Positions 43,901-51,847 of a stretch of 64,000 nt of DNA are shown in pieces. The notes under the pieces were generated by a model. The model had not been told where the DNA came from. It searched no databases and saw only the letters and a list, made by a program, of their open reading frames with translations. How positions within the stretch are numbered: the first letter of the stretch is position 1; each line of letters begins with the position of its first letter. The DNA is from SKIA01 sp047602905 (GTDB taxonomy: Archaea > Nanobdellota > Nanobdellia > Woesearchaeales > SKIA01): positions 82,874 to 146,873 of the forward strand of contig JBLKOP010000002.1 of assembly GCA_047602905.1 (NCBI GenBank), written 5' to 3'. The position numbers were made by a program, and so were the translations under genes.

Positions 43901-45079
43901 AATACTAGCAGCGTTTACGAAGCAAACTTTACTCCAACAACAAATGATGTGTACGAAGCAGTTCTTCTAGCAGTTGATAAAGCAGGCAACTCTGTACAGC
44001 AAACTATTACGTTTACTGCATATAATAAACAACAAGAAATAAACAAAGAAATTAATGATACTCCTATAGATGCGAAGAACACTACGAAAACAACGCTTCG
44101 ACTAAGAACTTCACAGTCAGTTATTGGTAACGTAACGATTCTTTCAAGCAAGAAAAAGCCCTCAACGATATCAACAGCTCTTCCTAACGCGCTAACACAC
44201 ACAACTATTCTTCTTAGTGAGAACATCAAACAAAACCTTTCCTGGGCGAATATTAGTTTGTTCTACGACGAAGAAGATGTTGATGGCCTTGATGAATCAA
44301 CGCTGCGCATCTCTCGCTATAACGAGTCAAGTAATCAGTGGGTTGAGTTAACAACTGCTTTGCCGTACGTGCACCAAGTAGGTGTGGACACGACTAACCG
44401 CGTCGTATGGGCGAACGTCTCGCAATTCTCAACGTACGCAGCAAGTGCTGACGAAACAACCCCTCCTCCCTCAAGTAGCGGTGGTTCTGGCGGAGGATCC
44501 GGAGGCGGTGGTGGCGGTGGCGGTGTAGCGATGACTGCAACAAATCCGAATCAAACAAGCTACGCTATTCGTAACTTACAAGCAGGTGAGCTGCACCTAC
44601 GAGAAGTCAGTCTTGAACCACTAACGCAGGTACGCATAACTCCTGCAAGTAACGTGTTTACCAGCACGATAACGATAACGCGAAACGAAGAGGACTCCTT
44701 TACGTTTCAAGCAGCTCCTAGCTTTGAGCTTGAAGAACTGCGCGTACAGTTTTTTTCAGAAGAAGAAATGATTGTTCGTGCAAGTGGCATACGTTTACCT
44801 GTTACTCGCGTTAATGAAACAACGCAGTACTTCATAACTAACGTGTTCTCTACCTTCGCGCTCTCACAATCACCTCAAGAAGAACCTTCTATTGTTATAG
44901 TTGAAGAAGATCAGGTAGTGCAAGAAGAAACACCTACACCTATGATGGATGAAGAAGTATTTGAAGAAGAAAGCCGTATACTTACAACAAGAAACCCTGT
45001 GGTGTTTTACATTCTTGCAGGGTTGTTTGCGATAGTTTTTGTGGCAGCAATTATTTCTTCCAAGCCCAAAAATAGCTAA
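40973..45079 (+). CDS. Giant secreted, membrane-anchored subtilisin-like protease (S8)
   Basis: 1368 aa. Signal peptide (residues 1-19), an I9-like propeptide, then an S8 catalytic domain: Asp177 in VLDTGID, His222 in HGHGTHVAG, oxyanion Asn321 in ASGN, Ser384 in SGTSMATPH. After residue about 440 come six or more beta-sandwich repeats with many N-glycosylation sequons (NxT/S), then a Gly-rich linker (GGSGGGSGG), a PGF-pre-PGF-like domain, an acidic stalk and a C-terminal membrane helix (VFYILAGLFAIVFVAAII) with a Lys tail. Likely a surface protease for proteins or host/neighbour cells. Composition changes sharply within the gene. Confidence 0.92.
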   Translation: MRAWAAIILLFLLIPLATANIPQELKDLPFAEEIAKIALPEQARAQPMMMRSMSFEEPEPVIVQFHKPEDIEAIQSLVQSLNTEEYESLSKTIREFAKYNTDVKHDYAIIDGFSVSLTTQQRLELEQNPLIKSIHSSREVRVFMQDTLPLIQADEVHKISIDETFVQGKGQTICVLDTGIDYTHPDFGACSQEEFLAGECKKVPGGHNIVTNHSDGMDDHGHGTHVAGIVAANGSIIGVAPQANLIAMKVLNHLGSGSEEDIIEGINWCISNAEQFNISVISMSSGGGNYSEICDVVDDPFRNAVAAAWDKEIAVFAASGNYATAEYISFPACISNVIPVTSSTKNDEMSSFSSRNSLVDIIAPGSEINSTVIGGSYDSYSGTSMATPHVAGAFALLNQYKEITGISASSQDLVDALISTAVLIHDSASDRNYSRIDVFAALSSFDVTAPTTVAIFPVGWQNTNVTVTFNASDDSEVAYTTVRVNEEAPINATNITLSEEGNHTVEFFSVDVFDNTEANQTIYVLIDKTPPITSFPLSNVTWYQNVTNISFNVTDALSGINYTNYSLNQEAFISSPTITIEEEGVYNLSFFSVDIAGNMENVTNQTVRVDVTPPELNITTTLSWLSAPNFTLIINATDVLSGINRNLINQTQQTNLTISQEGNTTVFVQVFDNANNSVSQNVSVLLDTTAPATSANYSSGWQSTNVTVVLNATDALSGINHTTIYVNEEAPINATNITLSEEGNHTVEFFSVDNAGNKEANQTITVLIDKTPPALNITTTASWLSADNFTLVVNATDALSGVNRTLINSSEAMNLTVFEEGNTTVFVQVFDNANNSVSQNVSVLLDRTSPITEALYNEGWNTENVTILFNATDILSGVNYTTARINEEAPVNVTNVTLSEDGNYTIEFFSVDNANNKEDNQTITVLIDQTPPNISFFTINDSSPQINTSISLQANVTDTNLENVTLTIHNQLVALTNTSSVYEANFTPTTNDVYEAVLLAVDKAGNSVQQTITFTAYNKQQEINKEINDTPIDAKNTTKTTLRLRTSQSVIGNVTILSSKKKPSTISTALPNALTHTTILLSENIKQNLSWANISLFYDEEDVDGLDESTLRISRYNESSNQWVELTTALPYVHQVGVDTTNRVVWANVSQFSTYAASADETTPPPSSSGGSGGGSGGGGGGGGVAMTATNPNQTSYAIRNLQAGELHLREVSLEPLTQVRITPASNVFTSTITITRNEEDSFTFQAAPSFELEELRVQFFSEEEMIVRASGIRLPVTRVNETTQYFITNVFSTFALSQSPQEEPSIVIVEEDQVVQEETPTPMMDEEVFEEESRILTTRNPVVFYILAGLFAIVFVAAIISSKPKNS
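42310..43780 (+). repeat. Tandem DNA repeats encoding the protease beta-sandwich array
   Basis: Repeat units of roughly 230-260 bases. Strongest pairs: the segment encoding EGNTTVFVQVFDNANNSVSQ occurs at about 42955-43020 and 43433-43498 almost unchanged, and that encoding NEEAPINATNITLSEEG recurs near 42425, 43150 and (diverged) 43625. Near identity at DNA level implies recent duplication or gene conversion. Confidence 0.75.
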
Positions 45080-46127
45080 GAAAAAAATTCCACGCAGTAG
45101 CTATGAGGATACCAAAGAGGTTTGCTGCTTCATCAAAGAATACGTCGGCGTGGATGAGTGTTCCTGCAACGAAGAAATTAATGATTGCTCCTCCAGCACT
45201 TGTTACGTGGTACTTAAGTAACCGAGAAAACCAGTTTCCTGTTCTTCGGTCAGCGAAGGTTATTTTGTCATGAAACAAAAAGTTCCATAGAATACTTGCT
45301 TCGATAGCAAGACCTAAGGATGCGTACGAGCCAATACCTACTCCTCGCAGCAATATGCTCTGAGCGCCTATATTAACGATTATTCCGCTTAGGCCTACGA
45401 GTAAGAAAATGATGAGTCGTTTGTAGGTTCTCCAACCAAGAACTATTGAGGTGCTCATGAACTCAGCTATGTCTTTTCTTCCAAGCTTACTTTCTCCTAT
45501 TTTTCTATCAATAAACGTAACAGGGACTTCTTGTACTCTAAAGTTTTTGCTGAGTGCTTCGTGCAGGAGGCGTATCTGAAAGCTGTATCCTTGTGAAGCA
45601 AATGCGTCCCAATCAATACTGGTTATTACTTCTTTTTTTATTGCGCGAAACCCTGCTGTTGTGTCTTTTACAGAAAGGATTCCTCCAATAACGCGAGAGA
45701 AGAAGTTACCTACGTAACTTACGAGGTAGCGATACCAATTCCATCCTTCTACGCGCCCTCCTTGTACGTAGCGACTGCCAATAACAAAGTCTGCTTCTCC
45801 AGCGAGGATGGGGGTTAGTAGTCTAGGCAGGTCTTTTGTGTCATGACTCCCATCCGCGTCCATCTCAATAACAACATCAGCTTCTAAGGTTTCTATAGCG
45901 TGTTTGAAGCCACGAATATACGCTGCTCCTAGGCCTTGTTTTTCTCCACTAAGCAAACTAATTCGCTTACTTTGTTTCATGAATTGTTTAACTACGTCTG
46001 CTGTTTTGTCCGGGCTGTTATCATCTACTACTAAGACGTGTAGGTTTTTGTGAGCAAGCACCCCTTGTAAAGCAGTAGCGATGTTTTCTCGCTCGTTGTA
46101 GGTGGGTATGATAACAACGATTTTCAT
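45051..46127 (-). CDS. Dolichol-phosphate mannosyltransferase-like GT2 with GtrA domain
   Basis: 358 aa from ATG 46127 (MKIVVIIPTYNERENI). GT2 domain with VVDDNSPDKT and the DxD-type motif EMDADGSHD, then GSRYVQGG as in Dpm1 proteins; the C-terminal third is a GtrA-like membrane domain with about four helices. Transfers a sugar to a polyprenyl phosphate for glycoprotein or lipid glycosylation. It overlaps the protease stop by 29 bases, tail to tail; the heavily sequon-rich protease may be a substrate of the pathway (inference). Confidence 0.88.
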   Translation of the reverse strand: MKIVVIIPTYNERENIATALQGVLAHKNLHVLVVDDNSPDKTADVVKQFMKQSKRISLLSGEKQGLGAAYIRGFKHAIETLEADVVIEMDADGSHDTKDLPRLLTPILAGEADFVIGSRYVQGGRVEGWNWYRYLVSYVGNFFSRVIGGILSVKDTTAGFRAIKKEVITSIDWDAFASQGYSFQIRLLHEALSKNFRVQEVPVTFIDRKIGESKLGRKDIAEFMSTSIVLGWRTYKRLIIFLLVGLSGIIVNIGAQSILLRGVGIGSYASLGLAIEASILWNFLFHDKITFADRRTGNWFSRLLKYHVTSAGGAIINFFVAGTLIHADVFFDEAANLFGILIATAWNFFLSYFWAWKK

Positions 46128-46239
46128 GTGTTTTGTTGTTTTGTTTGTGTGCTTATAAAGGTACACAACAAATAAATAGTTACTTAATAGTAGTTACAAA
46201 TCAATATGTTTTTAAAGTAAGCAACCCTACAACAAGCAC
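46128..46239. promoter_or_regulatory. Divergent promoter with repeated AGTTAC motif
   Basis: Reverse TATA CTTTATAAGC (about 46151-46160) for the glycosyltransferase and forward TTTTTAAAG (about 46209-46217), about 25 bases before the GTG at 46240. Between them TAGTTAC occurs twice (about 46177-46197), a sequence similar to the palindrome before the 65-aa gene at 13793. Confidence 0.45.
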
Positions 46240-47181
46240 GTGACAGCAATTAATATCCTCAAAATTAACCCCCAACTCGCACTCATAGCAACAGACATGC
46301 AAGTAACAGAAGAAGAACACATTCGTTTTGAAGAAAAAATTCTTGACATATCAACACCAACAGTAAACGCACTAGCAGCATACACAGGAGTAACTCTTGC
46401 AGTACCGTTTGCTCAACAACGATTAACAGGACAAGAAAAGAGCACGCAAGAAATAGCTACTTCTTTCTCATCAAGCCTAAACAAGTACTTGCATAGTTTA
46501 GCTGTAGATTGTCTTAAACGCATGTATGAGCAGTCAGAAGAACAAATCAAAACAGCACTTGACAGCCCCTTAGAAAAACACAACAAGCAACTCGCAAGCA
46601 GCTATGTACATCTCGTAAAGAAAAGACAAGAATTCGCTTTCTTAGAACAAGCAGACACAACTATGCTCACAATAGGCTACGACAAAACACGTACAGACGA
46701 ACAAATACGCGTGTACTCAAGCCTTCCCTTCCCAGCTACACCAATGCTTCTTTCAAGTAATCAAGAAAGCGAATATTTTTGTCGAGGAATAGGAGAGCAA
46801 GCAGCTATAGATATACTTCATCCTTGTGTTAATAACTCAAGAAAACATCTTTTCCCAAACAAAGGATTAGAACTACTCATCAAAGCAACAAACAAAGCAA
46901 AACGTATTGACGGAGTAGGAGGAACAACAAGACTGGGAGTAGTTAGTGATACAGAAGCAAGAATTCTTTCTGAAGAAAACTCTTTTTACGCATCAGCAGC
47001 TACGATGATGCACGAAAAAGGAATAATTAACCAAAGACAAACCTATGAATTGCTCGACCGCATCGTCCTCTCAAACGCCTCTGAGCAAGAAGCACAAGAC
47101 CGCATAAAACACGCACTCAACAACGATGCTCGCTACGAACTAAAAACCTTAGCAAAAGAGTATTACAACCTAGAAACTTAA
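46240..47181 (+). CDS. Proteasome-like Ntn-hydrolase candidate
   Basis: 313 aa, GTG start fixed by a TATA box about 25 bases upstream. The N-terminus reads M-T-A-I-N-I-L; removal of Met would expose Thr as nucleophile, as in proteasome beta subunits. Asp19 (in LIATDMQ) and Lys33 (in EEKILDI) match the spacing of catalytic Asp17 and Lys33 of proteasome beta, and AAYTG resembles the G47 turn. The rest is helical/beta but longer than beta subunits (about 200 aa) and not otherwise recognised. If correct, a self-contained threonine protease or amidase. Confidence 0.55.
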   Translation: MTAINILKINPQLALIATDMQVTEEEHIRFEEKILDISTPTVNALAAYTGVTLAVPFAQQRLTGQEKSTQEIATSFSSSLNKYLHSLAVDCLKRMYEQSEEQIKTALDSPLEKHNKQLASSYVHLVKKRQEFAFLEQADTTMLTIGYDKTRTDEQIRVYSSLPFPATPMLLSSNQESEYFCRGIGEQAAIDILHPCVNNSRKHLFPNKGLELLIKATNKAKRIDGVGGTTRLGVVSDTEARILSEENSFYASAATMMHEKGIINQRQTYELLDRIVLSNASEQEAQDRIKHALNNDARYELKTLAKEYYNLET

Positions 47182-47206
47182 AAAGACGCACAAACTCCTC
47201 TACGAC

Positions 47207-48163
47207 ATGCTCCCAGAAGAACTTATTATTCGAGAAGCAACCACTCCAAGTGAGAAGTACGGCTGCGACCCGTTTAAGCGACCGTTACAAGACCTTATAG
47301 AGTTTGGTATTGTTGTTATTGACAAGCCTAGTGGTCCTACGAGTCACCAAGTGAGTGCGTATGTACAAAAAATTCTTGGTATAACCAAGAGCGGTCATTC
47401 AGGAACTCTTGACCCAAAAGTTACTGGCGTTCTTCCCGTAGCAACCCTAAAAGCAACTCGTCTCATGGAGTACGGGCTTAAAGCAGGAAAGACGTACGTA
47501 GGAGTCATGCACCTACACGCAGACGTTGAGGAGTACGAAATCAGAAAAATGGCTCATGACTTCATTGGTCAAATAACGCAGCTACCACCAAAAAGAAGCG
47601 CTGTTGCAAGAAAAAACCGTAAACGAACAATTTATTCGTTTAAATTCTTAGAAATACAAGGAAGAGACATTCTTTTCGTAGCAGATGTAGAAGCAGGAAC
47701 GTATATCAGAAAGTTATGTCATGATTTTGGCGAAAAACTTGGTGTAGGAGCTCACATGGCAGAGCTGCGACGAACACGAGCAGGTCCTTGTAACGAAGAA
47801 GAGTCCATAACGCTACAAGAACTCACTGATGTATACGCAGAAGCAAAAGCAGGACGAGAAGAGGCGTTTAGAAAAGTGTTTCTGCCAGCAGAAACCTACG
47901 TAGAGCACCTACCAGCAATTGTAGTTCTAGAAAGCGCAATTCACAGCCTAACACAAGGAGCAACGCTAAAAGTGCCTGGAATAAGTGCGTACAGCCCAGG
48001 AATTAACGCAAACAGCCAAGTACGTCTACTCAGTCCTAAAGGAGAACTTATTGGAATAGGAACCAGTAGATTACACGAAAAATACTTTGCAGAAGACAAA
48101 GGAGTAGCGGTAAAAATAGACAAAGTATTCATGGAATCAAGCGTGTATCCACGAATGTCCTAA
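47207..48163 (+). CDS. cbf5: H/ACA pseudouridine synthase Cbf5
   Basis: 318 aa. TruB-family catalytic motif SGHSGTLDPKVTGVLPV with Asp69, followed by KTYVGVMHLH, VEAGTYIRKLCHDFGEKLG, and a C-terminal PUA domain (residues about 235-310, with VPGI and GELIGIGTS). Catalytic subunit of H/ACA RNPs isomerising uridines in rRNA, possibly also tRNA U55 without guide. Confidence 0.95.
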   Translation: MLPEELIIREATTPSEKYGCDPFKRPLQDLIEFGIVVIDKPSGPTSHQVSAYVQKILGITKSGHSGTLDPKVTGVLPVATLKATRLMEYGLKAGKTYVGVMHLHADVEEYEIRKMAHDFIGQITQLPPKRSAVARKNRKRTIYSFKFLEIQGRDILFVADVEAGTYIRKLCHDFGEKLGVGAHMAELRRTRAGPCNEEESITLQELTDVYAEAKAGREEAFRKVFLPAETYVEHLPAIVVLESAIHSLTQGATLKVPGISAYSPGINANSQVRLLSPKGELIGIGTSRLHEKYFAEDKGVAVKIDKVFMESSVYPRMS

Positions 48164-48199
48164 AAACGTTTATATACACCTCCTTGTATTAATACCTGT

Positions 48200-49051
48200 A
48201 TGAGTGAGTTACCTTCTGACCACAAAATCCACCCGCACCACCCAGAGCACCCGGATAATCATCCGTTAAGAAAGCACCACGAGCACCACCCGCTTGTTCT
48301 ACGCATGACAGGAGTGTTCTTGCTAACAATCATTTTCTTTGCGTGCCTACTAGGAATACTTACTAACGCACCCTTTGGAGTAGTGCTTCTCAGCTTCGCA
48401 GCAAGCTTCGTCTTCGCACTTGCCGTTTTAGCACTTGCTCACAGCGACCATCTCAGCAACGAATACCTCGTATCAGCCCTGCTCATACTCGTAATCGTCT
48501 TTTCAGTAATTATTTTTCTTGTATCCCCACAAACTGATGTACTAGCAGTAATGAGTCTAAACCTGCTCTTATCAGGAATTTTTCTTCTTCTGCTGCAGCA
48601 AAGCTACGCGCACCACGAACAAGAAGTAGTGCTAGGAGTAGTGACAGAGACCAAGCCAGAACAACGAGATCTCGCAAGCTTATTTATTGACATCCAAGAA
48701 CGAGCAAAAAGAATTAACATCGCGGTAGGGCGTACGTATAGCGTGTACAAAGAAGCAAGTCCTGCTATGAGAAACAAGATAAAGATTCCTAACCAATTAT
48801 ACAACGAGTTGCGAGCAGATAAGAAAACTCCTTTTTTACAAGCGCATCTAGAACAAATAGCTGCTCGCCTAGCACTCCTACAAGAACAAGAACAAGAGGT
48901 CTTCACACCAGCAGAGTATAAGCGTTTAAACAGAAAAAAATCTTTTCCAGTGCTAGAAGTGCTTGCTGATAATGAAGGAGAAGGAATCCTGCAAGTGCAC
49001 GCATCAGCAGTTGCTTACGTACAAACAGCAATAAATCACCTAGAAAACTAA
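48200..49051 (+). CDS. Membrane protein with His-rich N-terminus
   Basis: 283 aa. The N-terminal 31 residues are unusually His-rich (HHPEHPDNHPLRKHHEHH), suggesting metal binding. Four membrane helices (about residues 35-150) are followed by a soluble helical domain of about 120 residues (LASLFIDIQERAKRINIAVG). Not recognised. TTTATATACACC about 25 bases upstream is a TATA box. Confidence 0.7.
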   Translation: MSELPSDHKIHPHHPEHPDNHPLRKHHEHHPLVLRMTGVFLLTIIFFACLLGILTNAPFGVVLLSFAASFVFALAVLALAHSDHLSNEYLVSALLILVIVFSVIIFLVSPQTDVLAVMSLNLLLSGIFLLLLQQSYAHHEQEVVLGVVTETKPEQRDLASLFIDIQERAKRINIAVGRTYSVYKEASPAMRNKIKIPNQLYNELRADKKTPFLQAHLEQIAARLALLQEQEQEVFTPAEYKRLNRKKSFPVLEVLADNEGEGILQVHASAVAYVQTAINHLEN

Positions 49052-49329
49052 TCCTCAGTAAAGTACTTGTTATCATGTACTTCATACACTCCTAGACGAG
49101 CGCCGCAATCAAGCCATCCATGAGCGTAGTTTACCGCGGCAAACGCACGAACAATATCTTCTTGAGAAAAAAAATATGTTGCGTCAGACAAATAATTCTC
49201 TACCATAACAAAAATTTCTTTTGCAGCAGAAGCATCTAAGATAGGAGCTTTTCTTGCCAGAACAAGCGCTTGTGAGCTGAGAGCATGATATTTTTTGAAG
49301 AGTTCTTCAGAGACTGTTTGCATAAACAA
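49048..49329 (-). CDS. DUF357-family protein
   Basis: 93 aa, all-helical with the DUF357 core NYLSDATYFFSQEDIVRAFA and AAVNYAHGWLDCGARLGVY. An archaeal family of unknown function, often near DUF555 or RNA-related genes. The start could also be the Met two codons downstream (49323). Overlaps the upstream membrane gene tail by 4 bases. Confidence 0.85.
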   Translation of the reverse strand: MFMQTVSEELFKKYHALSSQALVLARKAPILDASAAKEIFVMVENYLSDATYFFSQEDIVRAFAAVNYAHGWLDCGARLGVYEVHDNKYFTED

Positions 49330-49376
49330 GAAGAAACAAACAGCGTTTTTAAATACGACGCCTTCTACAACAACAC

Positions 49377-50222
49377 ATGAAACAATCCTTTGTAGGAGGA
49401 CAAGCAGTCCTTGACGGAGTACTCATGGTCTTTGAGGACGAGTACTCAGTAGCGGTACAAACACCCACAGGCATACAAACAACCAAGAACAGCACTTGGC
49501 TTTTACGAAGTAAGCTCCTAAAAATCCCTTTTCTGAGAGGACCAATAGCATTTCTTATCATGGCATACCTAGGTCTCTCCTCCATGCTTATCGCAAGTAA
49601 GCAAGCAAGCACACAAGAAGACGATCTAAGCTGGACAACACTCATCCTAACAGCAACTATTACTCTTGCATTCATAGCAGTACTTATTCTTGTACTTCCC
49701 TTATTCATCACTACGCTACTCGTTTCTGAAAACAACCCGTTACTCTTTAACTTTCTTGACGGAGCAGTACGCATAGTAGTATTTCTTCTCTACGTAGCAC
49801 TCATCGCGCAACTACCAGATATTAAGAAGCTCTTTGGTTATCACGGAGCAGAGCACCAAGTAATTCATGCGTACGAGAAAGGAACACTCACCTTAGCTTC
49901 TGCTCGTAAACAACCTCTTTTTCTTGCTCGCTGCGGAACAACTTTTGTTGTGCTCGTTCTTCTCGTAGCTATCCTTGTCTACAGCCTAACGCCAATAAAC
50001 CTTCCTTTTATGCAACTTCTTACTCTGCGCGTACTCATGCTCATACCAATAGCTTCTCTTAGTTACGAGTTTATGCGCTTAAGTCACACGAACAAAAGTT
50101 CTTTACTTGTACAAGCACTTCTCACTCCAGGCTATTGGGTGCAACGACTTACTGTAAGAAAACCAAGTGATCAGCAGTTACGAGTCGCTCTTGCGGCTCT
50201 TAAAGCGGTCGTTAAGAAATAA
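49377..50222 (+). CDS. DUF1385-family membrane protein
   Basis: 281 aa. Family signature GGQAVLDGVLM at the N-terminus and GYHGAEHQVIHAYEKG in the middle, a likely metal site (His, Glu, His), followed by four or so membrane helices. Described as putative metal-dependent membrane enzymes; substrate unknown. The C-terminal 45 bases overlap a reverse-strand coiled-coil gene. Confidence 0.88.
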   Translation: MKQSFVGGQAVLDGVLMVFEDEYSVAVQTPTGIQTTKNSTWLLRSKLLKIPFLRGPIAFLIMAYLGLSSMLIASKQASTQEDDLSWTTLILTATITLAFIAVLILVLPLFITTLLVSENNPLLFNFLDGAVRIVVFLLYVALIAQLPDIKKLFGYHGAEHQVIHAYEKGTLTLASARKQPLFLARCGTTFVVLVLLVAILVYSLTPINLPFMQLLTLRVLMLIPIASLSYEFMRLSHTNKSSLLVQALLTPGYWVQRLTVRKPSDQQLRVALAALKAVVKK

Positions 50223-50540
50223 CGTAAACCACTCAGTAGTTGCGTATAGCTCGTATGGTTGCGTATCTACGCGTGTCTGCACAGAAACAAGCTCTTCTTG
50301 TTGTGCAAGCAAGGAAAGAAGCGTAGTGGCTTTTTTTGCTTTGTACAAACGAGAGCGCACATCTTCACGAAGAACTCTTAAGCTCTGACGAACGCGCACT
50401 AACTCTTCGCGCACTTCCTCATCAAGTTCGCGAATGCGCAAGCGTATAGCTGCTTGTGTATCAAGAATGGTGTTGTGATCCGTTTCTATACGTCCAATTC
50501 CCTCATGTATTCTGTGCAGCGTATCTAAATCCTCTTGCAT
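50178..50540 (-). CDS. Coiled-coil protein, function unknown
   Basis: 120 aa from ATG 50540 (MQEDLDTLHRIHEGIGRIE). Long amphipathic helix (ELDEEVREELVRVRQSLRVL). No motif recognised. The gene overlaps 45 bases of the DUF1385 gene on the other strand; a longer in-frame start at 50768 would run through the next gene and is rejected. Confidence 0.6.
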   Translation of the reverse strand: MQEDLDTLHRIHEGIGRIETDHNTILDTQAAIRLRIRELDEEVREELVRVRQSLRVLREDVRSRLYKAKKATTLLSLLAQQEELVSVQTRVDTQPYELYATTEWFTLFLNDRFKSRKSDS

Positions 50541-50651
50541 ACAATAGTATAATTCACAAACACAATTAAGTGTTTCGTACCCACTAACTAAGAGAGACAA
50601 AGCTTTAAGAGTGCTGCTCGCCTCCCAGTACATAAGGGGATAGAGGAATTT

Positions 50652-51629
50652 ATGAGTACAGAATACGTCGCACAAGAACACACTATTAAGGCGATACACG
50701 AACTTCTCAGTAAAGAACCTGATAGCAAACAAACAACTGCTAAGCAAGCGTTTATTCTGTGCACACAAGAAAAGCTCTTCACCCTAAATGACTTACTCTC
50801 CTACGCAGAGCACATGAGTCCAGAAGTATTTGCTCATCACGTGCGAGAAGAACAAAACGATTTTGCTGTTTGGATACGAGACGTTCATAACAACCAAGAA
50901 CTCGCAGATATTGCTCGTAGTGCAACAACTCCTAAAGAGCTCTTTATAGCGTTACAAGACCACTGTGAAGCGCTTCCTAGCATACAAGAAACGACTTCTG
51001 TTCTTACGGATCCTGAAGACGTGGTTTCTTTACGAGAGCATTTCGCTCGCTTACGTGATGAGATAAACCAAGAAATTGATGAGAGCATCTCACTTCTGCG
51101 CTCACAAGCAGATCGTATACGGTTATTGCGTGACGAGCTAAGAACAAGTGAGGAATCCCTTAAAGAACAAGAAGCTCTTCTGCGAGAAGAAATACGCGTA
51201 TCTCACCAGCAACAAGAGGAGCTTTCTGAAGAAATAGCCTCTCTTAAACAAGCAAATAAAGAGCTCTCTGGTGAGCGAGAAGAAGCTGCTAAAGTACAAC
51301 AAGCAGTCTTGAGTATTCGTGATGAGCTACGAGAAAAAAACGATTCTTTAATACAAGCTCGCGAGTACTTACGAGAACAACTGCAAAAAACTAATTCCTC
51401 GCAACCCACCACTCCTCCTAAAAGATACACTCCTTCTGCTAGTCACGTACAAGAGCTTGTCAGACTCGTTTATGAGGACGTACAAGCAGGTCGTTTATCA
51501 GCAGCTAAGCAAGGCTACGCTGATGCAAGAGCATCTTTTTATGAGGCTGAGCTTTCTGAGTCGCAACGACAAGAACTGTATCAGCAACTCATGGATGCCT
51601 ATACAAGAATTCATTTGCAAGGATTATAA
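50652..51629 (+). CDS. Coiled-coil protein with an N-terminal helical domain
   Basis: 325 aa. Residues about 35-80 (FTLNDLLSYAEHMSPEVFAH, then NDFAVWIRDV and NQELADIA) form a compact acidic domain seen in several archaeal proteins (DUF5752-like by eye). Residues about 120-250 are a long coiled coil. After a Pro/Thr linker comes a C-terminal helical hairpin (VQELVRLVYEDVQAGRLSAA) as often found in archaeal membrane-fibre proteins. No enzymatic motif. Confidence 0.65.
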   Translation: MSTEYVAQEHTIKAIHELLSKEPDSKQTTAKQAFILCTQEKLFTLNDLLSYAEHMSPEVFAHHVREEQNDFAVWIRDVHNNQELADIARSATTPKELFIALQDHCEALPSIQETTSVLTDPEDVVSLREHFARLRDEINQEIDESISLLRSQADRIRLLRDELRTSEESLKEQEALLREEIRVSHQQQEELSEEIASLKQANKELSGEREEAAKVQQAVLSIRDELREKNDSLIQAREYLREQLQKTNSSQPTTPPKRYTPSASHVQELVRLVYEDVQAGRLSAAKQGYADARASFYEAELSESQRQELYQQLMDAYTRIHLQGL

Positions 51630-51664
51630 AAAAAGGTAAAAAAGTATTTGTTTTGTATGAGAGC

Positions 51665-51847
51665 TTATTCTCGAACATCAAGAGGAAGCACTCCCTCTTT
51701 AAGTTCAATCTTTGCTATTTCTATTGGGTTGTACGCTATTTTTTCTAGCTCTTCCTCTGAGAGCTGTACTTGTAGTGGCGCTCCCTGACTTATTTGTAGT
51801 GCTCGTGCACCGATAAGTCGTGCTCTCTCATACACAGTGTACTTCAT
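51665..51847 (-). CDS. rpoK: DNA-directed RNA polymerase subunit K (Rpb6 homologue)
   Basis: 60 aa. YTVYERARLIGARALQISQG, then IAKIELKEGVLPLDVRE are diagnostic. Small assembly subunit of archaeal RNA polymerase. It ends the reverse-strand exosome operon; its ATG overlaps the rrp42 stop. Confidence 0.95.
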   Translation of the reverse strand: MKYTVYERARLIGARALQISQGAPLQVQLSEEELEKIAYNPIEIAKIELKEGVLPLDVRE

